This document shows, piece after piece, positions 7,786 to 16,143 of a stretch of DNA of 29,521 nt (the first letter of the stretch is position 1; the number at the start of each line of letters is the position of its first letter). The position numbers and the translations under genes were made by a program. The DNA is from Anaerolineales bacterium UBA6131 (GTDB lineage: Bacteria; Chloroflexota; Anaerolineae; UBA2200), in assembly GCA_002435875.1 (NCBI GenBank), contig DIVN01000119.1, forward strand, positions 1 through 29,521. The letters run 5' to 3'. The notes below the pieces were generated by a model, which did not search any database, was not told where the DNA came from, and saw only the letters and a program-made list of their open reading frames with translations.

Positions 7786-7791
7786 ATTATC
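7786..7791 (-). promoter_or_regulatory. Possible extended -10 promoter element before the VTT gene
   Basis: On the minus strand the sequence TGTGATAAT gives a TG-n extended -10 element with hexamer GATAAT, five of six matches to consensus. It lies at the very end of the UDP-sugar dehydrogenase gene and upstream of the VTT gene start at 7721. I see no convincing -35 hexamer, so it may be chance. Confidence 0.3.
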
Positions 7792-9154
7792 ACACACGGT
7801 CACTGCCCTTGGAGATCATGGCTTGTGGTGCACCCAAGCGGACGATACGAGCTGTAGAACGTTCAATGCCGCGTGTAGCATTCACTGTGTCGACAAGCAG
7901 CGTGCACTGATCGGCGATCCACTTATAGTCGTAGCAACTATGACCAGCGACAATAACCACACAGTCGCTTCCCCGCAACAAGTCTTGGCTCAATGTCTGC
8001 GAGGCCAGCTCAGCTTCCTGACGATGGAACACGTTGTGGCCCGTACGAAAGCGTGGCACATAGGGGTCATTGTAGCTCACCACTGCACCACGCTCCAGCA
8101 GCAAATCAATGATGCGCTCGGCTGGCGAGTTCCGCGCGTCGTCCACGTCCTTCTTGAACGCCACGCCGAGGATCAGCACCCGCGAATTCCGCAAGGGCTG
8201 GCCTCGTGCATCAAGGGCACGTGCAACCAGGTCTACCACATGATATGGCATGCCCTGATTGACCTCAGCAGCCAGCTCGATGAACTTGGTGTAGAAATCG
8301 TATTCCCGAGCCTTCCAGGAAAGATAGTAGGGATCCACCGGGATGCAGTGGCCACCAGTACCTGGCCCAGGGTAGAAGGGCATGAAGCCAAAGGGCTTGG
8401 TCGCCGCGGCCTCTATGACCTCCCAGATATCTATACCCATGCGCTCGCACAGCAACGCCAATTCGTTTACGAGAGCGATGTTCACGCTGCGGAAGATATT
8501 CTCGAGAAGCTTTGACATCTCAGCCGCCCGCGGTGATGAGACGGCATGAACTGCGGGGGAAAGCCTGCTAAGCAGGGCTTGGGCAAGCTCAGCACAGTGC
8601 GGTGTAAGCCCCCCCACCACTTTGGGCAGGTTTCCGACGTGATAAATCTTGTCACCGGGGTTGATACGCTCTGGCGAGAAGGCTAGGAAGAAATCTTCGC
8701 CGGCCCGCAGTCCGCTCTGCTCCAATATGGGCAGCACAACATCTTCAGTCGTTCCCGGGTACGTCGTGCTTTGCAGGATGACCAACTGCTCCGGCTTCAG
8801 TCGCGGCGCAATCCCTGTCGCGGCTGAGACGATCGCTGACAGGTCAGGCGCCTTCATGGCATCAAAGGGTGTGGGCACGCAGATGAAGATGACGTCTGCC
8901 CCAGCAACCCCGTCATAGTCCCCCGTGGGCCGAAGCGCACCACTAGCCACCAGCCTGGCTATCCTGTCTGCGGGCACGTCGAGGATATAGCTACAGCCTT
9001 CTTGAAGAGAGCGAATCCGGCGCTGATCTATGTCCAGGCCAACTACCTGGTACCCAGCTTCAGCGAGACATACGGCCAGAGGCAAGCCTACATATCCAAG
9101 GCCCAAAACACAGACACAGGCAGTCTGTTCTTGGATACGCTCCATGAGGGACAA
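7790..9154 (-). CDS. Nucleotide-sugar dehydrogenase (UDP-HexNAc 6-dehydrogenase, WecC/WbpA/TviB family)
   Basis: This is a 454-residue NAD-dependent enzyme that oxidises the C6 of a UDP-sugar, probably UDP-GlcNAc or UDP-ManNAc, to the uronic acid for polysaccharide synthesis. The N-terminal Rossmann motif is G18-L-G20-Y-V-G23. The catalytic cysteine is C270 in GTGGHCIPVDPYY. The segment NIFRSVNIALVNELALLCE before it and the C-terminal domain with FKKDVDDARNSPA are typical of the UDP-HexNAc branch. The start is a TTG at 9154 with AAGGAG upstream; the ATG at 9145 is too far from it. It starts three bases after the WecA-like gene stops. Substrate choice cannot be read from sequence. Confidence 0.92.
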   Translation of the reverse strand: MSLMERIQEQTACVCVLGLGYVGLPLAVCLAEAGYQVVGLDIDQRRIRSLQEGCSYILDVPADRIARLVASGALRPTGDYDGVAGADVIFICVPTPFDAMKAPDLSAIVSAATGIAPRLKPEQLVILQSTTYPGTTEDVVLPILEQSGLRAGEDFFLAFSPERINPGDKIYHVGNLPKVVGGLTPHCAELAQALLSRLSPAVHAVSSPRAAEMSKLLENIFRSVNIALVNELALLCERMGIDIWEVIEAAATKPFGFMPFYPGPGTGGHCIPVDPYYLSWKAREYDFYTKFIELAAEVNQGMPYHVVDLVARALDARGQPLRNSRVLILGVAFKKDVDDARNSPAERIIDLLLERGAVVSYNDPYVPRFRTGHNVFHRQEAELASQTLSQDLLRGSDCVVIVAGHSCYDYKWIADQCTLLVDTVNATRGIERSTARIVRLGAPQAMISKGSDRV

Positions 9155-9157
9155 GCT

Positions 9158-10198
9158 TTAGCTCTCCTTCGCACTCGGCTCAGGCTCAAGCGCTGGAGGG
9201 TCCTGAGCTGGAACTTGCTCCAGCTTCCATATCGCATATGCCCCGTATAGCAGCAGCAATACCCCTGCTGAATAGCCTTCCACAACGCTCGCCTGAGTCA
9301 GGAACATCGCAGCAACACCCAGAGCGCAGGCGGCCAAATAGAGAGTGAGCACGGCTTCGCGCCTTGTCGCCCCCATGCGCACCAATCGGTGAGAAACATG
9401 ATCCTTCCCCGGAGTGGTGAGTGGATTTAGATGACGGCGAAGCCGGGAGATCACTACCAGGGTCGTGTCAAAGACAGGAATGCCCAGCACCACAACTGGC
9501 ACCATCCAAGTTACGAAGGCTACGTTGTCTGGGAAGCGTAGTTTAATGCCAAGCGCAGCCAGGACAAACCCAATGAATAGGCTCCCGCTGTCGCCCATGA
9601 AAATGCTTGCTGGGTTAAAGTTGTAGTACAGGTATCCAAGGCATGCCCCGAGAAGCGCCGCGGCCAATGTGCCCACGAGGTACTGTTTGCTCATCGCGGC
9701 CAGAAGCAGAAAGAACACACAGGCGATGGTGGCAATGCCACTTGAGAGACCGTCCATATTGTCCAACAGGTTCAAAGCATTTGTAATGCCCACGATCCAC
9801 AGGACGGTACCCGCCAGGTTAAGCAGCGGAATCGGCAGGAAACCCACCTGGACGCCAGAAAGAACCAGAATGCCTGCCGCACAGACTTGCCCGATCAACT
9901 TGACCAGTGGGCTCAGGCCAAGTCGGTCATCCCACAAACCCATGAATGATACCAACGTCGCACCAAGCAGAATGCTAACAAGCTGCGACACGTAGAAGCG
10001 ATCTCCCAAGGCCAGCAAGGCCAGGATGCACGCCAAATAGATCGCAGCGCCACCAAGCCGTGGCATCGGTACCGTATGCACTTTGCGAGTGCTGGGTTGG
10101 TCAACAAAGCCCCACCGCACCGCTGCGCGTCGTGCCACTGGCATCAGGGCGAGAGCGATCACCAGGGCGCTGGCGAAGATGAGCACATACTGCGTCAT
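9158..10198 (-). CDS. WecA/MraY-family undecaprenyl-phosphate HexNAc-1-phosphate transferase
   Basis: This is a 346-residue multi-pass membrane enzyme that transfers a HexNAc-1-phosphate from a UDP-sugar to undecaprenyl phosphate, starting a surface glycan. Visible motifs are WDDRLGL (D90, D91), NALNLLDNMDGL (N143, D146, D149), MGDSGS (D203) and the cytoplasmic DHVSHRLVRMG (H270). These are the conserved metal, UDP and lipid-phosphate sites of the family. It resembles WecA/TagO more than MraY because it sits in a polysaccharide operon and not a division cluster. The ATG start has a G-rich ribosome site (GGGGGG). It follows the 1165-residue polymerase gene by 13 bases. Confidence 0.93.
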   Translation of the reverse strand: MTQYVLIFASALVIALALMPVARRAAVRWGFVDQPSTRKVHTVPMPRLGGAAIYLACILALLALGDRFYVSQLVSILLGATLVSFMGLWDDRLGLSPLVKLIGQVCAAGILVLSGVQVGFLPIPLLNLAGTVLWIVGITNALNLLDNMDGLSSGIATIACVFFLLLAAMSKQYLVGTLAAALLGACLGYLYYNFNPASIFMGDSGSLFIGFVLAALGIKLRFPDNVAFVTWMVPVVVLGIPVFDTTLVVISRLRRHLNPLTTPGKDHVSHRLVRMGATRREAVLTLYLAACALGVAAMFLTQASVVEGYSAGVLLLLYGAYAIWKLEQVPAQDPPALEPEPSAKES

Positions 10199-10211
10199 GC
10201 TCGCCCCCCCA

Positions 10212-13200
10212 TTACGGCTCAGCCTGTATCTGCGCGTTTAGCTCATCCAGAAGGCTGCGGAGCACCGGCCACTCCTCGACAGTCGACAGCTCGACCGCGC
10301 GTTGCACATGGGCGATGGCAGCTTTGATAAGCCCCAACTGTTGGTACTGAAGGGCCAGATCACGATGGCTTGCGGCACTGTCCGGGTCCGCCGCCAGGGT
10401 TTCCAGAAGTTGATAAGCCTGCCAATGTGCAGTAGACTCGTCCGTCCGTTCTAGCTGTTGGTACAAGATGGCCAGATTGCGATGACTTATCTGATCGTCG
10501 GGGGCCAGGTTCAGAATGGCGCGGTTCGCAGCCGTCGCCTCTTCCAGTCGGCCTTGCTGTGCGTAGACGTACCCCAACCAGCTATGAGCTTCTACATTCT
10601 CCGGGTTGTAGTCGACTGCCTGCTGCAACACCCGTATCGTATCTTCATCGCGGCCTAGCTGCCTGTACAGCTGCGCATAGATAAGGTAGGTGGCGTCATA
10701 CCGTGGGTCCAAGGCACTGGAGTCGTCCAGCTTCTGGAAAGCACGCTCATAGTCCTCCGAAGCAGCATAGACGAGGGCCCACTCATTTAGCAGTTGCACA
10801 TTGTGCGGGCTTAGGCCCAGTGCATGTGCATAGTACTCGTTGGCCTGCTCCAGTCTGGCCGTCCTATCCTCTGGGGAATCTGAAAGATCGGCCCAGTTAC
10901 GATACAGCCTTCCCAGGTTGGCATAGTGGTCCGTATTCAGCGGATTGAGCTGCCGAGCCCGATCGAGAGCCTGGTAGCTCTCTTCGAACCAACGCGCCTT
11001 TTCCAAGACATCGCTAACAGTACTGGCCTTGCTCATAAGAGTGCGACCAAGAAACAGATAGTAATAATCCTGATCTTGAGCCAGCGAGATAGCTCGATCG
11101 TAGAACTGGCTACTGCGCTCAAGACGCCAAGCTGCTCCCTCGAGCATGGTAGAGACTTCGGCCATATCACCTTGTGACTCCAGCCGCTTCGCAGATGTGA
11201 GATAGCCGTTGGCCTCTTCCTCGAGTTTCAGACCGGTCTTGTAATAGATGTCGGCCTTCACAGGGCTAACGTTGCTGGCAAAGGCAACCAAACCCGCCGC
11301 CAAGAACGCCAGGGGGTACATCCATAGATTCGCAGCACGCCACCAGCGCGCAGGTAGCGAGCTGCCCGACACGATGGCCGCAGTAAGCAACAAGCCTAGC
11401 ACCGAGATGAGCACATAAAACGAGTTGACCGTACCAGCCACGTCCACGTATGGCAGAATCCGCGAGGCGTGAACCACAATCCCCACCACAAACACACCCC
11501 AGGTGCACAAGAAGTAGATACCTAGTCCTGACAGCCACCAGGATGCCTTTTGGCGAGAATCCGAGGTCCGCTCGCTATCCGCCAAAGCTACCAATCCACC
11601 CACCAGCCAGGTCAAGACAAAGAGCCAGAGCGTCCCGTAGGAGGTCTTGGGGTCACCTCGGGCAGCGGTGGTGGTGAGAGAGAGTTCAATGATGCGCAGA
11701 ATATCGAACTCTTTCATCGCATTGGCTACAAACTCAAACCCAAGCACGAACAGAATCACCGCCACAACCAGGGATGAAGCTATCAGCCGTGTCGTCAACT
11801 GCGGCAAGCGCGCAGCCGAGTCTACCGCGGGTGCGGAAACCGGCACTCGAACACGTTGTCGATCTCCTCGGGCTTTGCGCTTGCCATGGCGGCGGGAGTA
11901 CGCATCCGCCAAGGCATAGCCACTTTCCACGCCATCCGCTACACTGCCAGCCTCTGCCTGCGACCCTTCTATTACCCGGTCCAATCCCAACAACACAAAA
12001 AGCGCAGCGTAAACCCAGAAATGCGTCCGAGTGGACACAATCGCAATCCCAAAGTGGATCTCAACAAAGTGCGCAACGACCGCAGAGAGAAGCCCAATCA
12101 GCAGCAGCTGCCGCCGCAGATCGATAGCCGGCCACTCATGTCCGTAGAAGAAAGCAGCCGCCACCATCAGGTAAATGGATGTACCGATCACAAATCCGAC
12201 TGGCAAACCGACACCTGAAAGGACAAACGTACCCTGCAGCAACCTAGGCAGCAGAGTGCCGATCGCAGCGCCGCCAGCACTAAGCAAGAGAAAGAGATTG
12301 CGTTGTCGCTCGGACTGCATGAAGCCGAGCCACCTGAGTCCAAAATAGAAGATGCTGACGAACAGGGACATGTACGCGACAAAACCGAACAGGCCGGTGA
12401 TGACAAGCGAATCCAGAGTCTCGTTGTGTGAGCGGTCTGGCGACGCGTTGCGCGCCTCATAGTAAGCCAGCTCCGGAGGGTAGTAGGGATTGTAGGCTAC
12501 GTGCATCGTCTCAGGGCCGTACCCCACCAATGCGCGCAATGGGTCAGCGGTGATGAGTTTCAGAGCACCTTCCCAGATAAGCACGCGTACCTTGCCTGTC
12601 CCAGCTTCAGTCTCAAAAACACGGCCCATTCGGCCGATATAGGGCAGTTCGCGAAGTGAAGCAAGAGGCGTGTTCGGCACGTTGAAGAGCACCAGAAACA
12701 GGCCCAGCAGCACTGTGTGGATGACCCAGGACAGCCACAGCCAACGCAGGCCACGTTTGAGAGCGACCAGAGCAATGTAGGCGGGGACCACGCCGGTGGG
12801 TAGGCTTAGCAGCGCGAAGGCGAGTGCCCTCACCGCATCGCGGGCCCCAAGAGCCTGTTGGTCACGGATACTCCGGCGCAAGGAGATAAGCCCGACGAGC
12901 ACAAAGACGTAAAGGCCGGCCAACAATCCCAGCAATGGACCGCGGCTTTGCGTGAACAGGATACAAATCACCTGCACACTCAGCACAAAGGTATAGCAGC
13001 CCGCCAACAGGGCGTGGGAAATCGACTCGCTATCATCCTTTAGTAACGCCGAAAAGGCCTCTACGAGCCTGGCAAGCGTCAGTGGCACTACCATGATCAG
13101 GTAGGCCGCCACGAAAATTGAGTTGCCCATGTTCGCCGCCACGCGAGTGATAACGTCGCCACTCCACGGCAACGAGTCCAGGCCATAGTGTTGCAGCACG

Positions 13201-13709
13201 CCATAGAGCGACACAGGCACGCTCGTGAGAATTGCGGTGCTCACCAGACGGTCAATCTGCTCTTGCCGACGCAAGGTAACAAGCACGAGGAAGAAGATGA
13301 GAATGTACGATAGAGTCGTATACGTCCCCTGCAAGCGCACGTAGGATCCCCATAGGCTTATCCGTGGTGCCACCGACAAGACGGTGCTGACAAGATACGC
13401 CACAACCAATAGAAGCGTCGGCAAGACCAACGGAGTGGAGAGGAAACCTCGACGCAGTCGGCCCGAGAGGGTGAGGCTGGGTTGGTCCATCCGCACCGCA
13501 AGCTGGTGCGTTTCAGGCACGCCAGCATCCAGCGTTTTCACCAGCCAGGCTGCCGCCATGACCAAAGCAATGGAGCGCACAACAGAGGTCTTGTCTGGTT
13601 CAAATACGCGGCTGGAGTAGACATTAAAATACAATGGGGCCAGTATCAGAACCAGCAACCAACCGGCTTCAATAAGGCCCTCGCAGAATACACTGAGTTT
13701 GGTGCGCAT
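10212..13709 (-). CDS. O-antigen ligase/polymerase-like (Wzy_C) membrane protein with C-terminal TPR domain
   Basis: This is a very large protein of 1165 residues. Residues 1 to about 600 are a multi-pass membrane region with the O-antigen-ligase hallmarks QSRGPLLGLLAG and the periplasmic RSHNETLD (H428), usual for WaaL/Wzy enzymes. A second, shorter block of membrane segments spans about 640-820. The last 340 residues or so are tetratricopeptide repeats (for example YANLGRLYRNWADL and AHSWLGYVYAQQGRLEEA) with no membrane segments. The enzyme probably joins or polymerises lipid-linked glycans outside the membrane, with the TPR tail as a protein or glycan-handling platform. It is the first gene of the operon. 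The ATG start has AAGGAAAG upstream, and a promoter lies about 180 bases away. Confidence 0.88.
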   Translation of the reverse strand: MRTKLSVFCEGLIEAGWLLVLILAPLYFNVYSSRVFEPDKTSVVRSIALVMAAAWLVKTLDAGVPETHQLAVRMDQPSLTLSGRLRRGFLSTPLVLPTLLLVVAYLVSTVLSVAPRISLWGSYVRLQGTYTTLSYILIFFLVLVTLRRQEQIDRLVSTAILTSVPVSLYGVLQHYGLDSLPWSGDVITRVAANMGNSIFVAAYLIMVVPLTLARLVEAFSALLKDDSESISHALLAGCYTFVLSVQVICILFTQSRGPLLGLLAGLYVFVLVGLISLRRSIRDQQALGARDAVRALAFALLSLPTGVVPAYIALVALKRGLRWLWLSWVIHTVLLGLFLVLFNVPNTPLASLRELPYIGRMGRVFETEAGTGKVRVLIWEGALKLITADPLRALVGYGPETMHVAYNPYYPPELAYYEARNASPDRSHNETLDSLVITGLFGFVAYMSLFVSIFYFGLRWLGFMQSERQRNLFLLLSAGGAAIGTLLPRLLQGTFVLSGVGLPVGFVIGTSIYLMVAAAFFYGHEWPAIDLRRQLLLIGLLSAVVAHFVEIHFGIAIVSTRTHFWVYAALFVLLGLDRVIEGSQAEAGSVADGVESGYALADAYSRRHGKRKARGDRQRVRVPVSAPAVDSAARLPQLTTRLIASSLVVAVILFVLGFEFVANAMKEFDILRIIELSLTTTAARGDPKTSYGTLWLFVLTWLVGGLVALADSERTSDSRQKASWWLSGLGIYFLCTWGVFVVGIVVHASRILPYVDVAGTVNSFYVLISVLGLLLTAAIVSGSSLPARWWRAANLWMYPLAFLAAGLVAFASNVSPVKADIYYKTGLKLEEEANGYLTSAKRLESQGDMAEVSTMLEGAAWRLERSSQFYDRAISLAQDQDYYYLFLGRTLMSKASTVSDVLEKARWFEESYQALDRARQLNPLNTDHYANLGRLYRNWADLSDSPEDRTARLEQANEYYAHALGLSPHNVQLLNEWALVYAASEDYERAFQKLDDSSALDPRYDATYLIYAQLYRQLGRDEDTIRVLQQAVDYNPENVEAHSWLGYVYAQQGRLEEATAANRAILNLAPDDQISHRNLAILYQQLERTDESTAHWQAYQLLETLAADPDSAASHRDLALQYQQLGLIKAAIAHVQRAVELSTVEEWPVLRSLLDELNAQIQAEP

Positions 13710-14123
13710 TAACTGCTTTCCTTCTCCACGCCTTCACAATCATGCGTCAGCGCGCCGGCCCCTGCACCAACAGTAAGCGTCGGCCAGCCGTGCCACTGGC
13801 TGAGCCGCTCACGCCTAATCGCAAGCGGCTGCCTTGTATGGCGCGCCACCGGCCACCCCCAGGCCAGAACCGGGGCAGATAAAGTCCATATTAGCCCAGT
13901 TGCAGACAAACATCAACTATTGTGCCCAGGGCCACGACCGATCTCAACTCGGCCCAGCCGCCTAGACTTGGCTGGCATGCAAACCCCTCACTGCCTGCTC
14001 ATCTCCATACGAAAAGACGGAGCGGCATGGAAGAGCGTAGGTTCATGCCGCTGCGCCTCAGGGTCTGCTATTCGCGAACTGGCAACCAGGGAGGCCCGTA
14101 CGGCCGCGAAGGCCGAGCAAACC
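13710..14123. other. Non-coding gap and leader of the polysaccharide operon
   Basis: These 414 bases lie between the 1165-residue gene and the next minus-strand gene. I see no convincing gene. A TTG-started 66-codon frame (13711-13909) ends at the next start, but its beginning lies upstream of the expected transcription start. The region holds the promoter at 13888-13916, a leader of about 170 bases, and a short CGGCC-GCGAA-GGCCG hairpin at 14101-14115 just past the upstream gene's stop. That hairpin has no T-run. Confidence 0.5.
13888..13916 (-). promoter_or_regulatory. Sigma70-type promoter of the polysaccharide operon
   Basis: On the minus strand, TTGATG (13911-13916) and TAATAT (13888-13893) are spaced by 17 bases. 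Each matches the consensus at four of six positions. The predicted start near 13881 leaves a leader of about 170 bases before the ATG at 13709. Position and spacing are good; the hexamers are average. Confidence 0.55.
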
Positions 14124-14654
14124 CTACTTCTCGGGTACTTCTAGCCACTTGTTCTGAATCATCATGTCGGTTACGAACGGGATGCGGAAGTACAGCCCCT
14201 GGTATGCACGATAGGCATAGTACAAAGCGGGAACAACTGGCACAAAGAAAATCAGCCATAGCACGCAGCCCAGGCAGCCACCTGTGATGGCGGTCAGCCC
14301 ACAAAACACCAGGGCGGCCAGGATTTCGTACGCAGCGGCTAATCCCAAGAAGCCCAGAGACTGACGGGCATGATACTTCTGAAATGGCCTGGCCTTGCTC
14401 TCCTCCGCCATCAACATCACCGCAGGGACAAGGATCGGTATTACCACCTGACTGGCATAGGCGAGTGCGGCCATCAGGCGGTCATTGTCCGTTGTGTCTG
14501 ATGCCTGCCAGCTGTCTGCGCTTGGCTCCAGCTCCTGCTGCGGCTCAAGCTGGGCGCTTTCGTCTGTCTCTACACTCGACTGTGGCTCGATCACAGTGCC
14601 TTCTGTGGCATATTCGGGGTGCATTCCTTCGGAGTTCGTCTCTTCCGTGCTCAT
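14124..14654 (-). CDS. Tic20/DUF4870-like membrane protein with acidic N-terminal tail
   Basis: This is a 176-residue protein. The first 55 residues or so are hydrophilic and rich in Glu, Gln and Ser, with no signal peptide, and look disordered. The rest has a DUF4870/Tic20-like arrangement: a helix after NDRLMAALAY, the conserved RPFQKYHARQSLGF cytoplasmic segment, then two more helices ending in ALYYAYRAYQG. Function is unknown for this family in bacteria. The ATG start has a near-perfect ribosome site AGGAGGTGA six bases upstream, and a strong promoter lies just ahead. It is probably a single-gene unit, divergent from fmt. Confidence 0.82.
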   Translation of the reverse strand: MSTEETNSEGMHPEYATEGTVIEPQSSVETDESAQLEPQQELEPSADSWQASDTTDNDRLMAALAYASQVVIPILVPAVMLMAEESKARPFQKYHARQSLGFLGLAAAYEILAALVFCGLTAITGGCLGCVLWLIFFVPVVPALYYAYRAYQGLYFRIPFVTDMMIQNKWLEVPEK

Positions 14655-14673
14655 AAGTCACCTCCTGGTCCCC

Positions 14674-14702
14674 ATTATCCCACACACGCCATCCAACGTC
14701 AA
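14674..14702 (-). promoter_or_regulatory. Strong sigma70-type promoter of the Tic20/DUF4870-like gene
   Basis: On the minus strand, TTGACG (14697-14702) and GATAAT (14674-14679) are 17 bases apart, each with five of six consensus matches. Transcription would start near 14667, only about 13 bases before the ATG at 14654, so the ribosome site sits at the very 5' end of the mRNA. Confidence 0.75.
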
Positions 14703-14772
14703 GTCCTCTGGGCCCACATTATTGCTGGTTTCACCATGTAATGCCCACTTCCACTCGTTATGGATACAGAGT

Positions 14773-14801
14773 TTGCCCAGCTTATGTCGCTATGATAGAA
14801 T
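14773..14801 (+). promoter_or_regulatory. Probable promoter of the fmt-lipB-topA operon
   Basis: TTGCCC (14773-14778) and TAGAAT (14796-14801) on the plus strand are 17 bases apart. The -10 matches at five positions and the -35 at four. The start site would be near 14808, about 55 bases before the fmt ATG. It is divergent from the promoter at 14674-14702. Confidence 0.6.
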
Positions 14802-14863
14802 CTGGTACTTGGGCCAGGCAACACAGGCTTGAGCGCACATCGCAGTGGAGGTGGATCGCATCA

Positions 14864-15793
14864 ATGACCCGAGTGGTGTTCATGGGGACTCCACGGTTTG
14901 GTGAGTTGGTTCTGAGCAGACTGCTTGAGGCATACGAGGTCGTGGGCGTGGTTACCCGGCCAGATCGCAGAGTAGGTCGTGGGCAGAGTACAGCGATCTC
15001 GCCCGTCAAGCGGCTAGCTCAATCCCACAACTTGCCAATTCTGCAGCCCACGCGCCTGCGCAGCGAAGCGTCGATCCAACTGCTTCGCGACCGGACTCCA
15101 CAACTCATCGTAGTAGCTGCCTTCGGGGCCATCCTACCACAACCTATACTCGATCTGCCCCAGTGCGGATGCATCAACGTCCACGCTTCTCTACTCCCTC
15201 GGCATCGTGGAGCAGCGCCCATTCCGGCGGCGATACTGGCTGGCGACCAAGTCGCAGGTATCACAATTATGTTAATGGAAGCGGGGCTGGACACGGGCCC
15301 CATCTTGAGCCAGGGTTCACTCTCCATCGAGCCAGAAGATACGACCCGCTCATTAACCGAGAAACTAGGTGTGCTGGGTAGTCAGCTCCTGATAGCTACC
15401 CTCCCAAGTTGGCTCGCGGGGCAACTCAAGCCGATACCTCAGGATGACAGCCAAGCGACCTACGCCGGGATGATTCGTCATGAGGACGGGCACATTCAAT
15501 GGAGCGAGCCCGCTGAAAAGATCGCCCGGCGCTGTCGCGCTTATGACCCATGGCCAGGGACTTTTACCTTCTGGCAAGGTCAGCTTCTCAAGTTGATCAG
15601 CGTAGAAGCTGTGCCCTCCATGGCCGCGCCAGCTCCAGTTGGCAGTGTGCTTGCCACGGAAGAAGCAATCGCGGTTGTCACCGGTCAGGGCTTGCTTGTA
15701 ATGAATGAGATACAACTAGCTGGGAAGAAACGCATGGCCGCGCACACCTTTGCGCGCGGCCAGAGAGGGTTCGTCGGATCGGTTCTGTGCTAG
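14864..15793 (+). CDS. fmt: Methionyl-tRNA formyltransferase
   Basis: This 309-residue enzyme formylates initiator Met-tRNA with 10-formyl-THF for translation initiation. The N-terminal catalytic domain begins MTRVVFMGTPRFG. It shows the catalytic Asn and His in INVHASLLPRHRGAAP and the catalytic Asp in EAGLDTGPIL. The C-terminal OB-like tRNA-binding domain follows. The open frame extends 41 codons further upstream to 14741, but that extension crosses the promoter and has no homology. The ATG at 14864, with GGAGGTGG upstream, is the proper start. It is first in a plus-strand run leading to lipB and topA. The usual partner def is not present. Confidence 0.96.
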   Translation: MTRVVFMGTPRFGELVLSRLLEAYEVVGVVTRPDRRVGRGQSTAISPVKRLAQSHNLPILQPTRLRSEASIQLLRDRTPQLIVVAAFGAILPQPILDLPQCGCINVHASLLPRHRGAAPIPAAILAGDQVAGITIMLMEAGLDTGPILSQGSLSIEPEDTTRSLTEKLGVLGSQLLIATLPSWLAGQLKPIPQDDSQATYAGMIRHEDGHIQWSEPAEKIARRCRAYDPWPGTFTFWQGQLLKLISVEAVPSMAAPAPVGSVLATEEAIAVVTGQGLLVMNEIQLAGKKRMAAHTFARGQRGFVGSVLC

Positions 15794-15845
15794 GCAGTTG
15801 ACCGACGTTGGCAACCCACTGTTCAAAAGGATCAGACGCCCTACT

Positions 15846-16124
15846 ATGCAAAGACTCGAAATCGTGGTGAAACATGGCGAAAGCCTGCACATCAATCCGG
15901 CAGGAACACTCGTCAAAACAGCCAAGAAGTTCCAGTCCGAGATCTACATCCATGCTCACGGACAGCGGGCCAATGCCAAGAGCATCACGGCTCTGACGGC
16001 CTTGGGCATCACTCAAGGCTCGATCATCCGGGTCACCGCGAGAGGGGAAGATGAAGTACTGGCTGTCAGGGCCATTGAAGACCTGATGAAGAACTTGGTG
16101 AGACAGGAAGAATCTTGTTCCTAG
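15846..16124 (+). CDS. HPr-family (PTS phosphocarrier-like) protein with Asn in place of Arg17
   Basis: This 92-residue protein aligns end to end with HPr. His15 is kept in SLHINPA and Ser46 in NAKSIT, both at the exact canonical numbers. Downstream elements G-S-I-I-R-V and GEDEVLAVRAIEDL are also typical. In HPr the residue two after the histidine is Arg17, needed for phosphotransfer; here it is Asn17. It may therefore be a poor phosphocarrier, a regulatory relative, or use another partner. The ATG at 15846 lies 52 bases after fmt and gives the family length. No EI or EII genes are nearby. Confidence 0.88.
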   Translation: MQRLEIVVKHGESLHINPAGTLVKTAKKFQSEIYIHAHGQRANAKSITALTALGITQGSIIRVTARGEDEVLAVRAIEDLMKNLVRQEESCS

Positions 16125-16143
16125 TCCGCGGGAAGGGTTGCCT

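Noticed and set aside
13711..13909. 66-codon minus-strand frame ending at the start of the 1165-residue gene (TAATG overlap)
   Set aside because: It would need a TTG start lying upstream of the predicted transcription start, has no ribosome site and no protein-like conservation that I can see.
14101..14115. CGGCC-GCGAA-GGCCG hairpin after the Tic20/DUF4870-like gene
   Set aside because: Five-pair stem with no T-run on the minus strand; too weak to call a terminator.
14741..14863. N-terminal extension of fmt by 41 codons
   Set aside because: The extension lies over the fmt promoter and does not resemble the family; the ATG at 14864 gives the normal start and has a ribosome site.
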